Source: Clostridiales bacterium
GTDB taxonomy: Bacteria > Bacillota > Clostridia > Christensenellales > Borkfalkiaceae
Reading direction: 5' to 3'
DNA length: 37,741 bases
Assembly: GCA_015069615.1 (NCBI GenBank)
Contig: SVIF01000015.1
Location: forward strand, 1-37,741
A program made the translations under genes and the position numbers. The notes beneath the pieces were generated by a model that did no database searches, was not told the DNA's origin, and saw nothing but the letters and a program-made list of their open reading frames with translations. Positions 8,981-16,890 of this stretch are shown here, in pieces (the stretch's first letter is position 1; every line of letters begins with the position of its first letter).

Positions 8981-10099
8981 TTACAGTTGTATTTTCTTAA
9001 TTTCTTCTGCGTAATATTTCACTAGTTCAAATTTAGAACCGGGCATAATGCGGTGATCGGGACAAGGGATAAACCCGCCCATCTTCGCAAGTTTCGCCAT
9101 ACGGGAAAGTTCCTGGTCCACCGCCGCCTTATCCTTGCGGAAGGCAGTTTTATCCATACCACCCACCCCAAGCATTCCTTTGCCGAAGGTGTCGCGCGCG
9201 GGGGCGAACTGATCCCCCCAAGTGCCGATTTCTATGGGGAACATGGTGTTTACCCCGTTTTCAAACCACGTGGGAAGTAATGCCTTAGTTACCCCGTCGC
9301 AGTCCAAGGAAATGACGTCTATGCCGTAATCGCGCACCAGTTCGTTGCGTTTTTTATAATGTTTGGCGCACAGTTCTTCAAACATCATGGGGGAAAGTAA
9401 CGGGCCGTTGGTAAAGCAAATATCTTCCCAATAATGTGCAAAATCGTAACCCGAATAAATTTTCAAACTTTCTTCTGCGCACTTAAATTGCAGTTCCGCG
9501 TAGGTATCCACGATATCCACTAATAAATCGTAGTCGTCGCACATCAAGTAACTCATACCGATTACGGATAGCATATTTCTAATTTCCCCAAACACGCTAC
9601 CAAGATGCAAGCCAAGGGGGTTTTCCCTGATGGAATCTTCCGCCTTTAATTTTTCAAAATGCGCGCGGTTAATCCGTTCTTCCTTCCATTGCATTTTGGG
9701 GAGATATAGTTTTTCAAAGGCTTCCCTATCCTTTAATTGATAGTCGTCCTCCGCAGGGATGGAACTGGCACCCGGGCGAACGCGTTCAATTAGCCCTTCG
9801 GGGTTTTGCACACGTAAAAACCCGTCGGGCAGTTCTTCTAGTACCACGCGGGGAAAGGCAGGGTCTAAACGAATACTACCCGAAGTTGTGGTGTACCAGT
9901 TAAAATCCCAGCCGATAATTTTATCTAATTCCCTATCCTTTTCGTTGCCGTCCCAAAGCCCCCTTGCTAGGTCCGCAGGGATATGCCCTTGCTCCGCCCA
10001 TTCCACCAGTAGTTCGTCCCAATAGCCAAAGTGAACGGCGGGCATACGGTCTGCCTTTCCGTAGTGCAAAATTTGTTTTACGCGCTCTCTATGATTCAT
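8981..10099 (-). CDS. URO-D-family methyltransferase-like protein, second paralogue
   Basis: A 372-residue URO-D superfamily protein. N-terminal MNHRERVKQILHYGKADRMP is the standard family opening. WEDICFTNGPLLSP (224-237), SLDCDG with D266 and D268, and PCPDHRIMPG (345-354) correspond to the EDM..GP, DSDG and PGVDH segments of the next gene. The zinc-type HxC...C motif is missing. It has an extra region of roughly 40 residues near 75-115 (LDPAFPRVVLEELPDGFLRV) compared with its neighbour. A clear TAAGGAG site precedes the ATG, and it starts 10 bases after the DUF2284 gene. It is likely a substrate:corrinoid methyltransferase or a partner subunit of the adjacent URO-D protein; which is not decidable here. 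Confidence 0.8.
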   Translation of the reverse strand: MNHRERVKQILHYGKADRMPAVHFGYWDELLVEWAEQGHIPADLARGLWDGNEKDRELDKIIGWDFNWYTTTSGSIRLDPAFPRVVLEELPDGFLRVQNPEGLIERVRPGASSIPAEDDYQLKDREAFEKLYLPKMQWKEERINRAHFEKLKAEDSIRENPLGLHLGSVFGEIRNMLSVIGMSYLMCDDYDLLVDIVDTYAELQFKCAEESLKIYSGYDFAHYWEDICFTNGPLLSPMMFEELCAKHYKKRNELVRDYGIDVISLDCDGVTKALLPTWFENGVNTMFPIEIGTWGDQFAPARDTFGKGMLGVGGMDKTAFRKDKAAVDQELSRMAKLAKMGGFIPCPDHRIMPGSKFELVKYYAEEIKKIQL

Positions 10100-10109
10100 A
10101 AAAAACTCC

Positions 10110-10637
10110 TTAATACAAAATCAGGGAAAAATACGTTACGGTGTTTGCGCCGTTTACGTAGTTAATGCCTAAATCCGAAGCAAGTTGCACTACACTGATT
10201 CCGCACGCTTCCATGGACGTGGTTGCTTTTTGGGGAAAACGGCAAGGGTTAGGGTACGCGCACGGATGACACACCGCGCATGCGCCCGCACTGCGTAGTA
10301 GAAACTTTTCCCCACTTAACGCCTTTACAATTTCTCGTTCTATTTTGGTATGCTGTACGCGGGCTTCCCCCATGCCTTCAATATCAAAGCTATCTTCTAT
10401 ATTGTGCTTGGTGGTAAAAACGAAAGCGTTTTCGTACGCAAGACACTTCGCCTTTTGTTCTGAAAGCGAAGCCACTATTGGCGGACACGTCCACGTTTTT
10501 CCGTACATGCCGCAGTAGTTTTGCTTACACATGGCAATCACTTCTTCTTGAAAACAAAGCTGCGCCGTCTTAAAAAAGGCAGATTGCCAAATTTTACCCT
10601 GCGTTACAGCAAGTAATTTTTCTTTTATCGTTCCCAT
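10110..10637 (-). CDS. DUF2284 cysteine-rich putative metal-binding protein
   Basis: A 175-residue protein matching the DUF2284 pattern. The N-terminal half has C28, C37, C42 and C51, ending in GKTWTCPP. The C-terminal half has GACAVCHPCAYPNPCRFP followed by SMEACGI. That many conserved Cys suggests two iron-sulfur or other metal centres. The family often sits beside corrinoid methyltransferases. Here it lies between the RACo-like activator (one base upstream) and two URO-D genes (10 bases downstream), which argues for a redox role in reactivating the corrinoid protein; that is inference. The ATG at 10637 directly follows the upstream TAA, so it is probably translated by coupling; a GGAGC inside the previous gene is rather far away. 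Confidence 0.85.
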   Translation of the reverse strand: MGTIKEKLLAVTQGKIWQSAFFKTAQLCFQEEVIAMCKQNYCGMYGKTWTCPPIVASLSEQKAKCLAYENAFVFTTKHNIEDSFDIEGMGEARVQHTKIEREIVKALSGEKFLLRSAGACAVCHPCAYPNPCRFPQKATTSMEACGISVVQLASDLGINYVNGANTVTYFSLILY

Positions 10638-10638
10638 T

Positions 10639-12069
10639 TTAAAAAAACATATGCTCCATAAACAGTTCGGTGAAATCCGCGCGGGTGGAAAGGGGTATCA
10701 CTTCGGCACTTACCGAAAGTGCGCTTGCTTTTTTTCGCGCCGCAGCCGAAAGCAAGCATTGTTTTGCCCCCAGCCCCGCAGTGTTGCCCGCGCTAACGAT
10801 TTTTTCACGCATGTGCGCGGGGAATAAGCCCACCGTTACCGCGCTATCTTTATTCAAATAAAAGCCCATACCACCGCACACGAAAAGGCGGTCTACTTGG
10901 GTAATATTCGCCACTTTCAGTAAGGTTTCAATGCCTGCGCGCACCGCGCTTTTTGCAAGTTGAAAGGCACGTACGTCCCCCGCCGTAAGCAAAACGTTGG
11001 GAGCAAAAGCGAACTGGTCTTCTTCCGTTTGAAAAGCCCCCGTTTCGTCTATCACCCCTTGTTTTAGTAGGTAAGCAATCCCATCTATCAGCCCCGAACC
11101 GCAAATGCCTTTGGGGGGCTGGTTCCCAACGGTGGTTAGTGTAAGGTTGCCGTTTTTTTCGCTAATTTGGGAAATTGCGCCTTCCACACCACCCATACCG
11201 CAAGAAATCCCCGCGCCTTCAAAGGCAGGGCCTGCGGCAACCGAAGTAGCGTACAGTTTGCCTTGGTGGGAAAGTAACATTTCCCCATTCGTTCCCAAAT
11301 CCACAAGTAAATTAGTGCCGTTTGCGGTTAAATTCGTAGCAATCGCACCGCAAGTGATATCCGCACCCACAAAAGAAGAAACGGAAGGTAGCAAAAGCAC
11401 TTCTTCCGCTTGGTAGCCAAGTCCCTTTGCGTACTTACGGCTTTCTAAAAACGCGGGGGTAAAGGGGTATTTGCCAAAAGATGCAATTTCCTCCCCCGCA
11501 AAAATATGTAACATTACGGTATTGCCCGTAACCGCTAATCGCTTTACGGACTGATGAAATTCTTCACTGAACGCCGAAATTACACCGTTTATCCGCATTT
11601 TTAACGTTTGGGTAAGTTCGTTTACCCCGTGGTTCGTAGCGTATTCCACGCGTGAAATCACGTCCGCCCCAAACGCGCTTTGGGGGTTTAGGCAAGAAAC
11701 CCTTTTCAGCGTTTCCCCCGTGGCTAAATCCACGAAGTAAAACGCAAGGGTGGTAGTGCCGATATCCAGGGCAAGCCCGATACCGCTTTCCCCGTCCGTT
11801 TGGGTTTTCGCATCCGTAACAAGCCCTTCCCCACGAACGGAAGGCACGATAACGCGCATATCCGCTTTGGCTAACGTTTTACACGAAGAAACGGCGGTAA
11901 CCTTTCCCCCTTCCACCAAGTACACTTTACACTTGTTGCAGGTTCCGTTACCGCCACAGTTTGCAGAAATTTCGTACCCGTTATTGCGAAGGACGGAAAG
12001 CAAACTATCCCCTTTATAAAAGGGGATAACTTTTTCAATTCCATCGTAAACGATACGAAGCGTTTCCAT
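10639..12069 (-). CDS. RACo-type reductive activator of corrinoid proteins (2Fe-2S, DUF4445/ASKHA)
   Basis: This family uses ATP to drive electron transfer that reduces inactive Co(II) corrinoid to the active Co(I) state. Residues 1-85 are a plant-type ferredoxin domain with C38, C44, C47 and C63. An ASKHA ATPase domain starts at about residue 97 with GLALDIGTTTLAFYFVDL and continues through LLVDLGTNGEMLL, GPAFEGAGISCGMGG, PPKGICGSGLIDGIAYLL and LFVCGGMGFYLN. Characterised RACo proteins are longer (about 630 residues) and have a linker and middle domain between ferredoxin and ASKHA; here these are reduced to a dozen residues. The ATG lies 12 bases after the corrinoid-protein stop, and no Shine-Dalgarno is visible, which is unusual among these genes. 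Position in the operon supports the role. Confidence 0.9.
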   Translation of the reverse strand: METLRIVYDGIEKVIPFYKGDSLLSVLRNNGYEISANCGGNGTCNKCKVYLVEGGKVTAVSSCKTLAKADMRVIVPSVRGEGLVTDAKTQTDGESGIGLALDIGTTTLAFYFVDLATGETLKRVSCLNPQSAFGADVISRVEYATNHGVNELTQTLKMRINGVISAFSEEFHQSVKRLAVTGNTVMLHIFAGEEIASFGKYPFTPAFLESRKYAKGLGYQAEEVLLLPSVSSFVGADITCGAIATNLTANGTNLLVDLGTNGEMLLSHQGKLYATSVAAGPAFEGAGISCGMGGVEGAISQISEKNGNLTLTTVGNQPPKGICGSGLIDGIAYLLKQGVIDETGAFQTEEDQFAFAPNVLLTAGDVRAFQLAKSAVRAGIETLLKVANITQVDRLFVCGGMGFYLNKDSAVTVGLFPAHMREKIVSAGNTAGLGAKQCLLSAAARKKASALSVSAEVIPLSTRADFTELFMEHMFF

Positions 12070-12081
12070 AATTTTTTAGTT

Positions 12082-12714
12082 TTAAGCGAAAAACGCCCTC
12101 GCCGTTTCTGCAGCAGACGCTGCGTCGGGCGTGTATGCATCCGCGCCGATTTCCTTTGCAAAATCTTCGGTTACGGGCGCGCCGCCTACCATAATTTTTA
12201 CTTGATCGCGAAGGCCTGCTTCTACGATTGCGTCAATCACTTCTTTTTGATACCCCATGGTGGTGGTTAAAAGGGCGGAAAGGCAAACCACGTTCGCGTT
12301 GTTTTCCTTAATTGCCGTAACGATTTTATCCTTATCACAGTCTACGCCAAGATCAATTACGTTGATGCCCGTACCTTCAATCATCATCTTTACCAAGTTT
12401 TTGCCGATATCATGCAAATCCCCTTTTACGGTGCAAATTACCGCGGTGCCGATGGGTTCAACGCCCGAATCCGCAAGCGCGGGGCGCAGTATGGTAAGGG
12501 CGGAATTCATTGCGCGCGCCGCAATTAAAACTTCGGGCACGAACACTTCGTTTCGTTTAAACTTATCCCCAACGATACCCATACCAATAATTAAGGACTG
12601 TTCCAAAATATCTTTTGCAGGAACGCCAGCTGCAAGTTCTTCTTGCACCATTGTAGCCAAATCCCTTGCTTTACCGCGTTGCAAAAGTGCGGACATTTCG
12701 TCAAATCTTGCCAT
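12082..12714 (-). CDS. corrinoid (B12-binding) methyltransferase protein, MtaC/MttC-like
   Basis: A 210-residue corrinoid carrier that shuttles methyl groups on cobalt. Residues 1-85 form the helical cap domain, and 90-205 the Rossmann B12 domain. The base-off ligand motif DLHDIGKN supplies H101 as the lower axial ligand, with SALLTTT (146-152) and GGAP (177-180) as the usual cobalamin-contact segments. The start at 12714 is chosen because of an AAGGAG site and homology; an open frame extends upstream to 13230 but crosses the promoter and has no family resemblance. It is the first gene of a five-gene operon with the RACo-like activator, DUF2284 and two URO-D proteins, and is transcribed away from a third URO-D gene. 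Confidence 0.93.
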   Translation of the reverse strand: MARFDEMSALLQRGKARDLATMVQEELAAGVPAKDILEQSLIIGMGIVGDKFKRNEVFVPEVLIAARAMNSALTILRPALADSGVEPIGTAVICTVKGDLHDIGKNLVKMMIEGTGINVIDLGVDCDKDKIVTAIKENNANVVCLSALLTTTMGYQKEVIDAIVEAGLRDQVKIMVGGAPVTEDFAKEIGADAYTPDAASAAETARAFFA

Positions 12715-12775
12715 TGTTGTTTTCTCCTTACCCAAAAGGGCATACGAATTTTCGCGTTTTTTCACGCTTTTATCT

Positions 12776-12803
12776 ATTGTACCATATATCCCAAAAAAAA
12801 CAA
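12776..12803 (-). promoter_or_regulatory. promoter of the corrinoid operon
   Basis: On the minus strand TTGTTT (12798-12803), a 16-base spacer and TACAAT (12776-12781) precede the corrinoid-protein ATG. The 175-base divergent region also holds the promoter of the opposite URO-D gene. Confidence 0.55.
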
Positions 12804-12833
12804 GCGTTTTTCGTAATTTTTTCATAAAAAGCG

Positions 12834-12862
12834 TTGCTTTTTTTATGAAAATAAGGTATGAT
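12834..12862 (+). promoter_or_regulatory. promoter of the divergent URO-D methyltransferase gene
   Basis: TTGCTT (12834-12839), a 17-base spacer and TATGAT (12857-12862), followed by an AAAAAGGAG ribosome site just before 12884 and the ATG at 12890. Confidence 0.6.
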
Positions 12863-12889
12863 AAACAAAATGAAAAAAAGGAGTTTTTT

Positions 12890-13903
12890 ATGAACCCCGA
12901 AAACATGCAACTTTGGTTGGAAAACTTACACTCTACAAAGGAAAAACGCAGTATGCCTTTACTTTCCTTCCCCTCAATTTCCCTGCTTGGCTGTACGGTT
13001 GGGGAAATTACAAGTAGCGCGGAATTACAAGCAAAAGGCATGAAGGCGGTGGCAGACGCGGTTCCTTCTCTGGCTTCGGTTAGCTTTATGGATTTATCCG
13101 TAGAAGCGGAAGCGTTCGGCGCGAACATTGCAGTTAGCGATACCGAAGTGCCTTCGGTAATTTCCACCGTGGTTACGGATATGGCTAGCGCGGAAGCTTT
13201 GCGCGTGCCTACGGTGGGCGAAAAGCGCACGGGCGTTTACGTAGACGCGGTAAAAATGGCAAAACAACTGATTTTAGACCGTCCCGTATTTGCAGGCATC
13301 ATTGGTCCGTTTTCGCTTGCGGGAAGGCTTTGCGACGTAACCGAAACGCTGGTTTACTGCTATACCGACCCCGACCTTCTAAATGTAGTTTTAGAAAAAA
13401 CCACCGATTTTTTAGTAGCATACGCAAAGGCGTATAAAGCGGTAGGTGCGCAAGGCGTGGTAATGGCGGAGCCGTTGGCGGGCTTGCTTTCCCCCGATTT
13501 AGCCGAAGAATTTTCCGAAAAGTACGTGAAAAAAATCGTGGATGCGGTGCAGGACGAACACTTTTTGGTGGTTTACCACAACTGCGGTAATTCCGCCGTA
13601 CAAATTGCGGAATCTATTTTGCGTACGGGGTGCGCGGTGTACCATTTCGGCAACGCGATCCGTATGCAAGATATGATGCAAATTTTGCCCGAAAGTACGA
13701 TTGCAATGGGTAATATTGACCCCGCGGGCGAATTCAAAAACGGAACGCCTGCATCTATGAAACAAGCGGTATTTACCTTGCTTGACGAGTGCGGAAAGTA
13801 CCCCAACTTCGTAATTTCTTCGGGATGCGATATTCCCCCGGATGCGAAGTGGGAAAACATTCACGCTTACTTTAACGCGATTAACGAATATTATAAAAAA
13901 TAA
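12890..13903 (+). CDS. zinc-type URO-D-family methyltransferase (MtaA/MtbA-like)
   Basis: A 337-residue protein resembling methylcobamide:coenzyme M methyltransferases. Unlike the two URO-D proteins of the opposite operon, it has the zinc-thiol motif: H230-N-C232 in VVYHNCGNS and C313 in ISSGCDIPPDAKWENI. GNIDPAGEFKNGTP (274-287) and AEPLAGLLSP (193-202) are also family segments. The expected job is transfer of a methyl group between the corrinoid protein and a thiol or other acceptor. A Clostridia-like cell is not expected to use coenzyme M, so the acceptor may be tetrahydrofolate or another nucleophile. The start at 12890 is set by the AAAAAGGAG site; the frame is open upstream to 12257, but that part is antisense to the corrinoid gene. 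Confidence 0.88.
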   Translation: MNPENMQLWLENLHSTKEKRSMPLLSFPSISLLGCTVGEITSSAELQAKGMKAVADAVPSLASVSFMDLSVEAEAFGANIAVSDTEVPSVISTVVTDMASAEALRVPTVGEKRTGVYVDAVKMAKQLILDRPVFAGIIGPFSLAGRLCDVTETLVYCYTDPDLLNVVLEKTTDFLVAYAKAYKAVGAQGVVMAEPLAGLLSPDLAEEFSEKYVKKIVDAVQDEHFLVVYHNCGNSAVQIAESILRTGCAVYHFGNAIRMQDMMQILPESTIAMGNIDPAGEFKNGTPASMKQAVFTLLDECGKYPNFVISSGCDIPPDAKWENIHAYFNAINEYYKK

Positions 13904-13916
13904 TAGATTACGGCAA

Positions 13917-13957
13917 AAGAAAACCGCCCCTTCTTGGGGCGGCTTTCTTCATGTTTT
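13917..13957. terminator. bidirectional terminator between convergent genes
   Basis: CCGCCCC-TTCTT-GGGGCGG (13924-13942) is flanked by A-rich DNA on the left and T-rich DNA on the right. It serves the URO-D gene on the plus strand and the Ppx/GppA gene ending at 13962 on the minus strand. Confidence 0.8.
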
Positions 13958-13961
13958 TCAA

Positions 13962-15482
13962 TTATAAGATAGAAAGGTTTTTATGGAAGGCTTTTCTAAA
14001 TTCCAAAGAAGCGGCAACCGCATCATGAATTTCAAGGGTTGCATCAGCCTTTTCCATAATTTCGGTTTTCATGATGACAGAATCCCCTAACACGTCGCAA
14101 TTCACGCCCGTAACAACGCCCCCTTCACTGCGGTCCAAACTTTCCGCAATGCGAAGGATAACGCCCAGTTTGCGAATTGCATCTACGTCCTCTTCAGTAA
14201 CCAAAGCGCGGTAACGCGCTAATTCTTGGGGATTGACTTCCCCATCCTTATGCGCCCCTATAACAAACGCCGCAAGCACCATTTCGCGGTGGGTTACACC
14301 GTAAAGGTTGGCGTTCATAGTAATATACATACTGTGCTTATGGTGATTGTAGAATTTCACCCTTCTACCCGTATCGTGCAAGGTTGCGGCAATACGCAAA
14401 ATTTTCAGATACTGACGGGGGAATTTATGCAATACGCGAAGTTGTTTGAATAATTGCACCGAAAGGTTTACCACATGGTCCACGTGCGCTTCGTTCATAC
14501 CGTACTTAAAAATAACGGTTTTTAAACTATGCCCCATTACGTCCGCAATGGGCTTTTCTAACGTAGAAGGCATGGTAAGGTTAAACAAAATACCTTCCCT
14601 AAGCCCACTACCCGAAATTACCACGTTTTCAAAGTTCGTGTAACGCATAAAGGATTTCATGGCAGCCATAGCCGCGGGTAAAATATCCGCGCGCGCCGAA
14701 GAAATACCCTTAATCTTCTTTTTCTTATCCAAATCCAACACGCGAACTAGTCCGTACACGTTATCAAAATCCGCCGCACTTAAATTGTAGTTGTGAATGG
14801 TATCTAAAGGATACTTTTTCACCATTTTCGCGATACGGCAAACGTTACGGAAGGATCCGCCCACCCCGATAAACTGCGTTTCGGGATCCAATTCCTTAAG
14901 CCATTCAATTTTAGAAAGCTGTTCGGTGAAGAATTCTTCCACCTTTTCAGTTTGCTGTTCGGGAGTTAATCCTTCTACCGCAAACAGGTCGGTTAAAGTA
15001 ACCGCACCAAAAGGCAAAGTTTCGTGCGCAAGCACGTTTCTTCTGTTATAATACACCAACTTCGTGCTACCGCCACCGATTTCCAAAATCAGCCCTTTGG
15101 GAATATCCATGGAGTTAATCACCCCTTGGTAAACGTAGTGCGCCTCCTCCTCAGCAGAAAGCACCCTTAGTTTGATGCCACAGGTGGCAACCACTTCATC
15201 CAAAAAGCTTCTTTGATTTCTTGCACGGCGAACCGCCGCCGTTGCAAAGGCAATTATCTTTTCAATTTGATAAGAATCGCAAAGCTTGCGGAACATTTTA
15301 ATGGTTTTAATCGTTTCAGCAATGCGCGCGGGTTTTAAGAACCCGTCCCGTTCCATATCTTGACCTAAACGAACGCTTTCTTTCAGTTCGTCAATCACGA
15401 CAAAACGGTTATCGTCCAAAACTTCAACGATAACTAATCTTGATGAATTTGAGCCTAAATCAATAATACCGATTCTTTCCAC
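13962..15482 (-). CDS. Ppx/GppA-family phosphatase with C-terminal HD domain
   Basis: Ppx/GppA enzymes hydrolyse inorganic polyphosphate and/or pppGpp, linking phosphate stores and the stringent response. The 506-residue protein starts ERIGIIDLGSNSSRLVIVEV (phosphate-1 loop of the ASKHA fold). FATAAVRRARNQ, LEIGGGSTKL and FGAVTLTDLF follow, with VISGSGLREGIL near residue 290. The C-terminal part has HVDHVVNLS and AATLHDTGRRVKFYNHHKHS, an HD-type domain as in long exopolyphosphatases. The start codon is GTG at 15482, with GAGGG a few bases upstream. It stands alone with its own extended -10 promoter. Exopolyphosphatase and guanosine pentaphosphatase activity cannot be separated by eye. Confidence 0.93.
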   Translation of the reverse strand: MERIGIIDLGSNSSRLVIVEVLDDNRFVVIDELKESVRLGQDMERDGFLKPARIAETIKTIKMFRKLCDSYQIEKIIAFATAAVRRARNQRSFLDEVVATCGIKLRVLSAEEEAHYVYQGVINSMDIPKGLILEIGGGSTKLVYYNRRNVLAHETLPFGAVTLTDLFAVEGLTPEQQTEKVEEFFTEQLSKIEWLKELDPETQFIGVGGSFRNVCRIAKMVKKYPLDTIHNYNLSAADFDNVYGLVRVLDLDKKKKIKGISSARADILPAAMAAMKSFMRYTNFENVVISGSGLREGILFNLTMPSTLEKPIADVMGHSLKTVIFKYGMNEAHVDHVVNLSVQLFKQLRVLHKFPRQYLKILRIAATLHDTGRRVKFYNHHKHSMYITMNANLYGVTHREMVLAAFVIGAHKDGEVNPQELARYRALVTEEDVDAIRKLGVILRIAESLDRSEGGVVTGVNCDVLGDSVIMKTEIMEKADATLEIHDAVAASLEFRKAFHKNLSIL

Positions 15483-15521
15483 TTGTCCCTCTACCTTGGT
15501 AATTTTTCAAAAATCAAACTA

Positions 15522-15530
15522 ATTATATCA
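15522..15530 (-). promoter_or_regulatory. extended -10 promoter of the Ppx/GppA gene
   Basis: The minus strand reads TGATATAAT, a perfect TATAAT with the TG extension, about 40 bases before the GTG start. No good -35 box is seen. Confidence 0.55.
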
Positions 15531-15658
15531 CACAATTTTCGGTTTGTATAGATGTTTTTTAAAAATTTTTTCTATTTTTTTCAATTTTCTATATAGAAAA
15601 ACTGATAAAAAAGAGGATTTTACAAAGAATGTACGTGGTTTATACCGTGAACGCGAAC

Positions 15659-15693
15659 AAAAAACGGGGGTGTAACCAAAGGTTACTCCCCCG
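15659..15693 (-). terminator. terminator of the aldo/keto reductase operon
   Basis: The arms CGGGGGTGTAACC and GGTTACTCCCCCG (15665-15693) form a stem with a single mismatch, followed on the minus strand by a T-run (A-run at 15659-15664). The rest of the 226-base gap between the reductase and the Ppx/GppA gene is AT-rich and holds only the Ppx/GppA promoter. Confidence 0.85.
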
Positions 15694-15708
15694 AACAAAA
15701 AACCAAAC

Positions 15709-16836
15709 TTATTTTAACGCTTCCCCAAACGCCTGCATCATTTCGCTAATTTTAATTTGTTGCGGGCATACCCCCTCGCACGAACGGCAACCGATACAAG
15801 CGGAAGGGCGCTTATCTTCGCTCAGCGCGCCGATAGCACTGGGGGCGATAAACCCGCCGCCCGAATACACGTGTTCGTTGTAAAGTTCAATAATCCAAGG
15901 GATATCTAAGCCTTGGGGGCAATGGTCGGTGCAATATCTGCATGAAGTACAAGCAAGCGTTTTTTTAGAAGTCATATCCTTTCCAAAACTGATTAGAAGG
16001 TGCATTTCTTCTTCGGTTAACGGCCGTTCGGTTGCAAAGGTTTGGATATTTTGCATGGTTTGTTCGTAGTTAGACATCCCCGACAACGTAACCGTTACCC
16101 CGGGAATCGCTTGCAAAAATCGGAACGCCCACTCGGTAGGGGTGCGTTCGGGATACAGCGCGCGCAGTTTTTCTTCGTACTTGGGCGCCAAGGTACACAA
16201 ACTGCCCCCGCGCAAAGGTTCCATAACCCAAATGGGAATATGCATTTCATTTAACATTTCCACCTTGGTTTTTGCATTTTGGAAGTCGTAATCCACCCAG
16301 TTTAACTGAATTTGGCAAAATTCCATATCCTTTCCGTACGCATCCAAAAAGCGACGCATGGTGGATAAACTGCCGTGCGTGGAAAAACCCAAGTGGCGGA
16401 TTCTACCATTTTTCTTTTGTTCTAACAAATACGTAAAAGTATCGTACTTGGGGTTTAGATAACTTTCAATATTTTCTTCGTTCACGTTGTGAATTAAGTA
16501 AAAATCAAAGTATTCCACTTTGCATTTTTTCAGTTGTTCTTCAAAAATTTCTTGCGTTTTACCAAAGTTGTTTAAATCGTAACCCGGAAATTTGGTGGCC
16601 AAATAATAACTTTCACGGGGGTAGGAGGAAAGGACTTCCCCCATAGCGCGTTCGGAATTGCCCGCATGGTAACCCCAAGCGGTATCGTAATAGTTAATTC
16701 CTTGCGCCATTGCGTGCGCAACCATTTCCTTGGTTGCGGGAATATCAATATCGTTATAATCCTCTTTGTGGGGCAAACGCATACAGCCCATGCCCAGTGC
16801 GGAAAGTTTTAAATTTTGAAAACTTTTGTAAATCAT
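15709..16836 (-). CDS. aldo/keto reductase with C-terminal ferredoxin-like 2x[4Fe-4S] domain
   Basis: A 375-residue fusion of an aldo/keto reductase barrel and an iron-sulfur tail. The tetrad is visible as D51 and Y56 (YYDTAWGY), K82 (ATKFPG) and H116 (LIHNVN). The tail has two 4Fe-4S clusters, with Cys at 296, 299, 302 and 306 (CTSCRYCTDHCP) and at 347, 350, 353 and 357 (CIGCRSCEGVCP). Members of this clostridial family are predicted oxidoreductases that may use ferredoxin, or both ferredoxin and nicotinamide; the substrate is unknown. An AAGGGGA site precedes the ATG. It is the last gene of the fmdB-ABC-ECF-DUF1893 run, 54 bases after DUF1893, and could have a promoter of its own in that gap. 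Confidence 0.92.
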   Translation of the reverse strand: MIYKSFQNLKLSALGMGCMRLPHKEDYNDIDIPATKEMVAHAMAQGINYYDTAWGYHAGNSERAMGEVLSSYPRESYYLATKFPGYDLNNFGKTQEIFEEQLKKCKVEYFDFYLIHNVNEENIESYLNPKYDTFTYLLEQKKNGRIRHLGFSTHGSLSTMRRFLDAYGKDMEFCQIQLNWVDYDFQNAKTKVEMLNEMHIPIWVMEPLRGGSLCTLAPKYEEKLRALYPERTPTEWAFRFLQAIPGVTVTLSGMSNYEQTMQNIQTFATERPLTEEEMHLLISFGKDMTSKKTLACTSCRYCTDHCPQGLDIPWIIELYNEHVYSGGGFIAPSAIGALSEDKRPSACIGCRSCEGVCPQQIKISEMMQAFGEALK

Positions 16837-16890
16837 ATTTTCCCCTTGACGTTTATATTTTTTATGTTTATACGTTTCAGAACTTCCCCG

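Noticed and set aside
7959-10099. hemE (haem biosynthesis uroporphyrinogen decarboxylase)
   Set aside because: Both proteins lie in an operon with corrinoid protein and RACo-like activator and have diverged motifs; no other haem genes are present.
12257-12889. Long plus-strand extension of the URO-D gene (211 extra codons)
   Set aside because: It is antisense to the corrinoid-protein gene and the divergent promoters; the AAAAAGGAG site and homology start at 12890.
12715-13230. N-terminal extension of the corrinoid protein
   Set aside because: It overlaps the divergent URO-D gene and its promoter, lacks family resemblance, and the AAGGAG site supports 12714.
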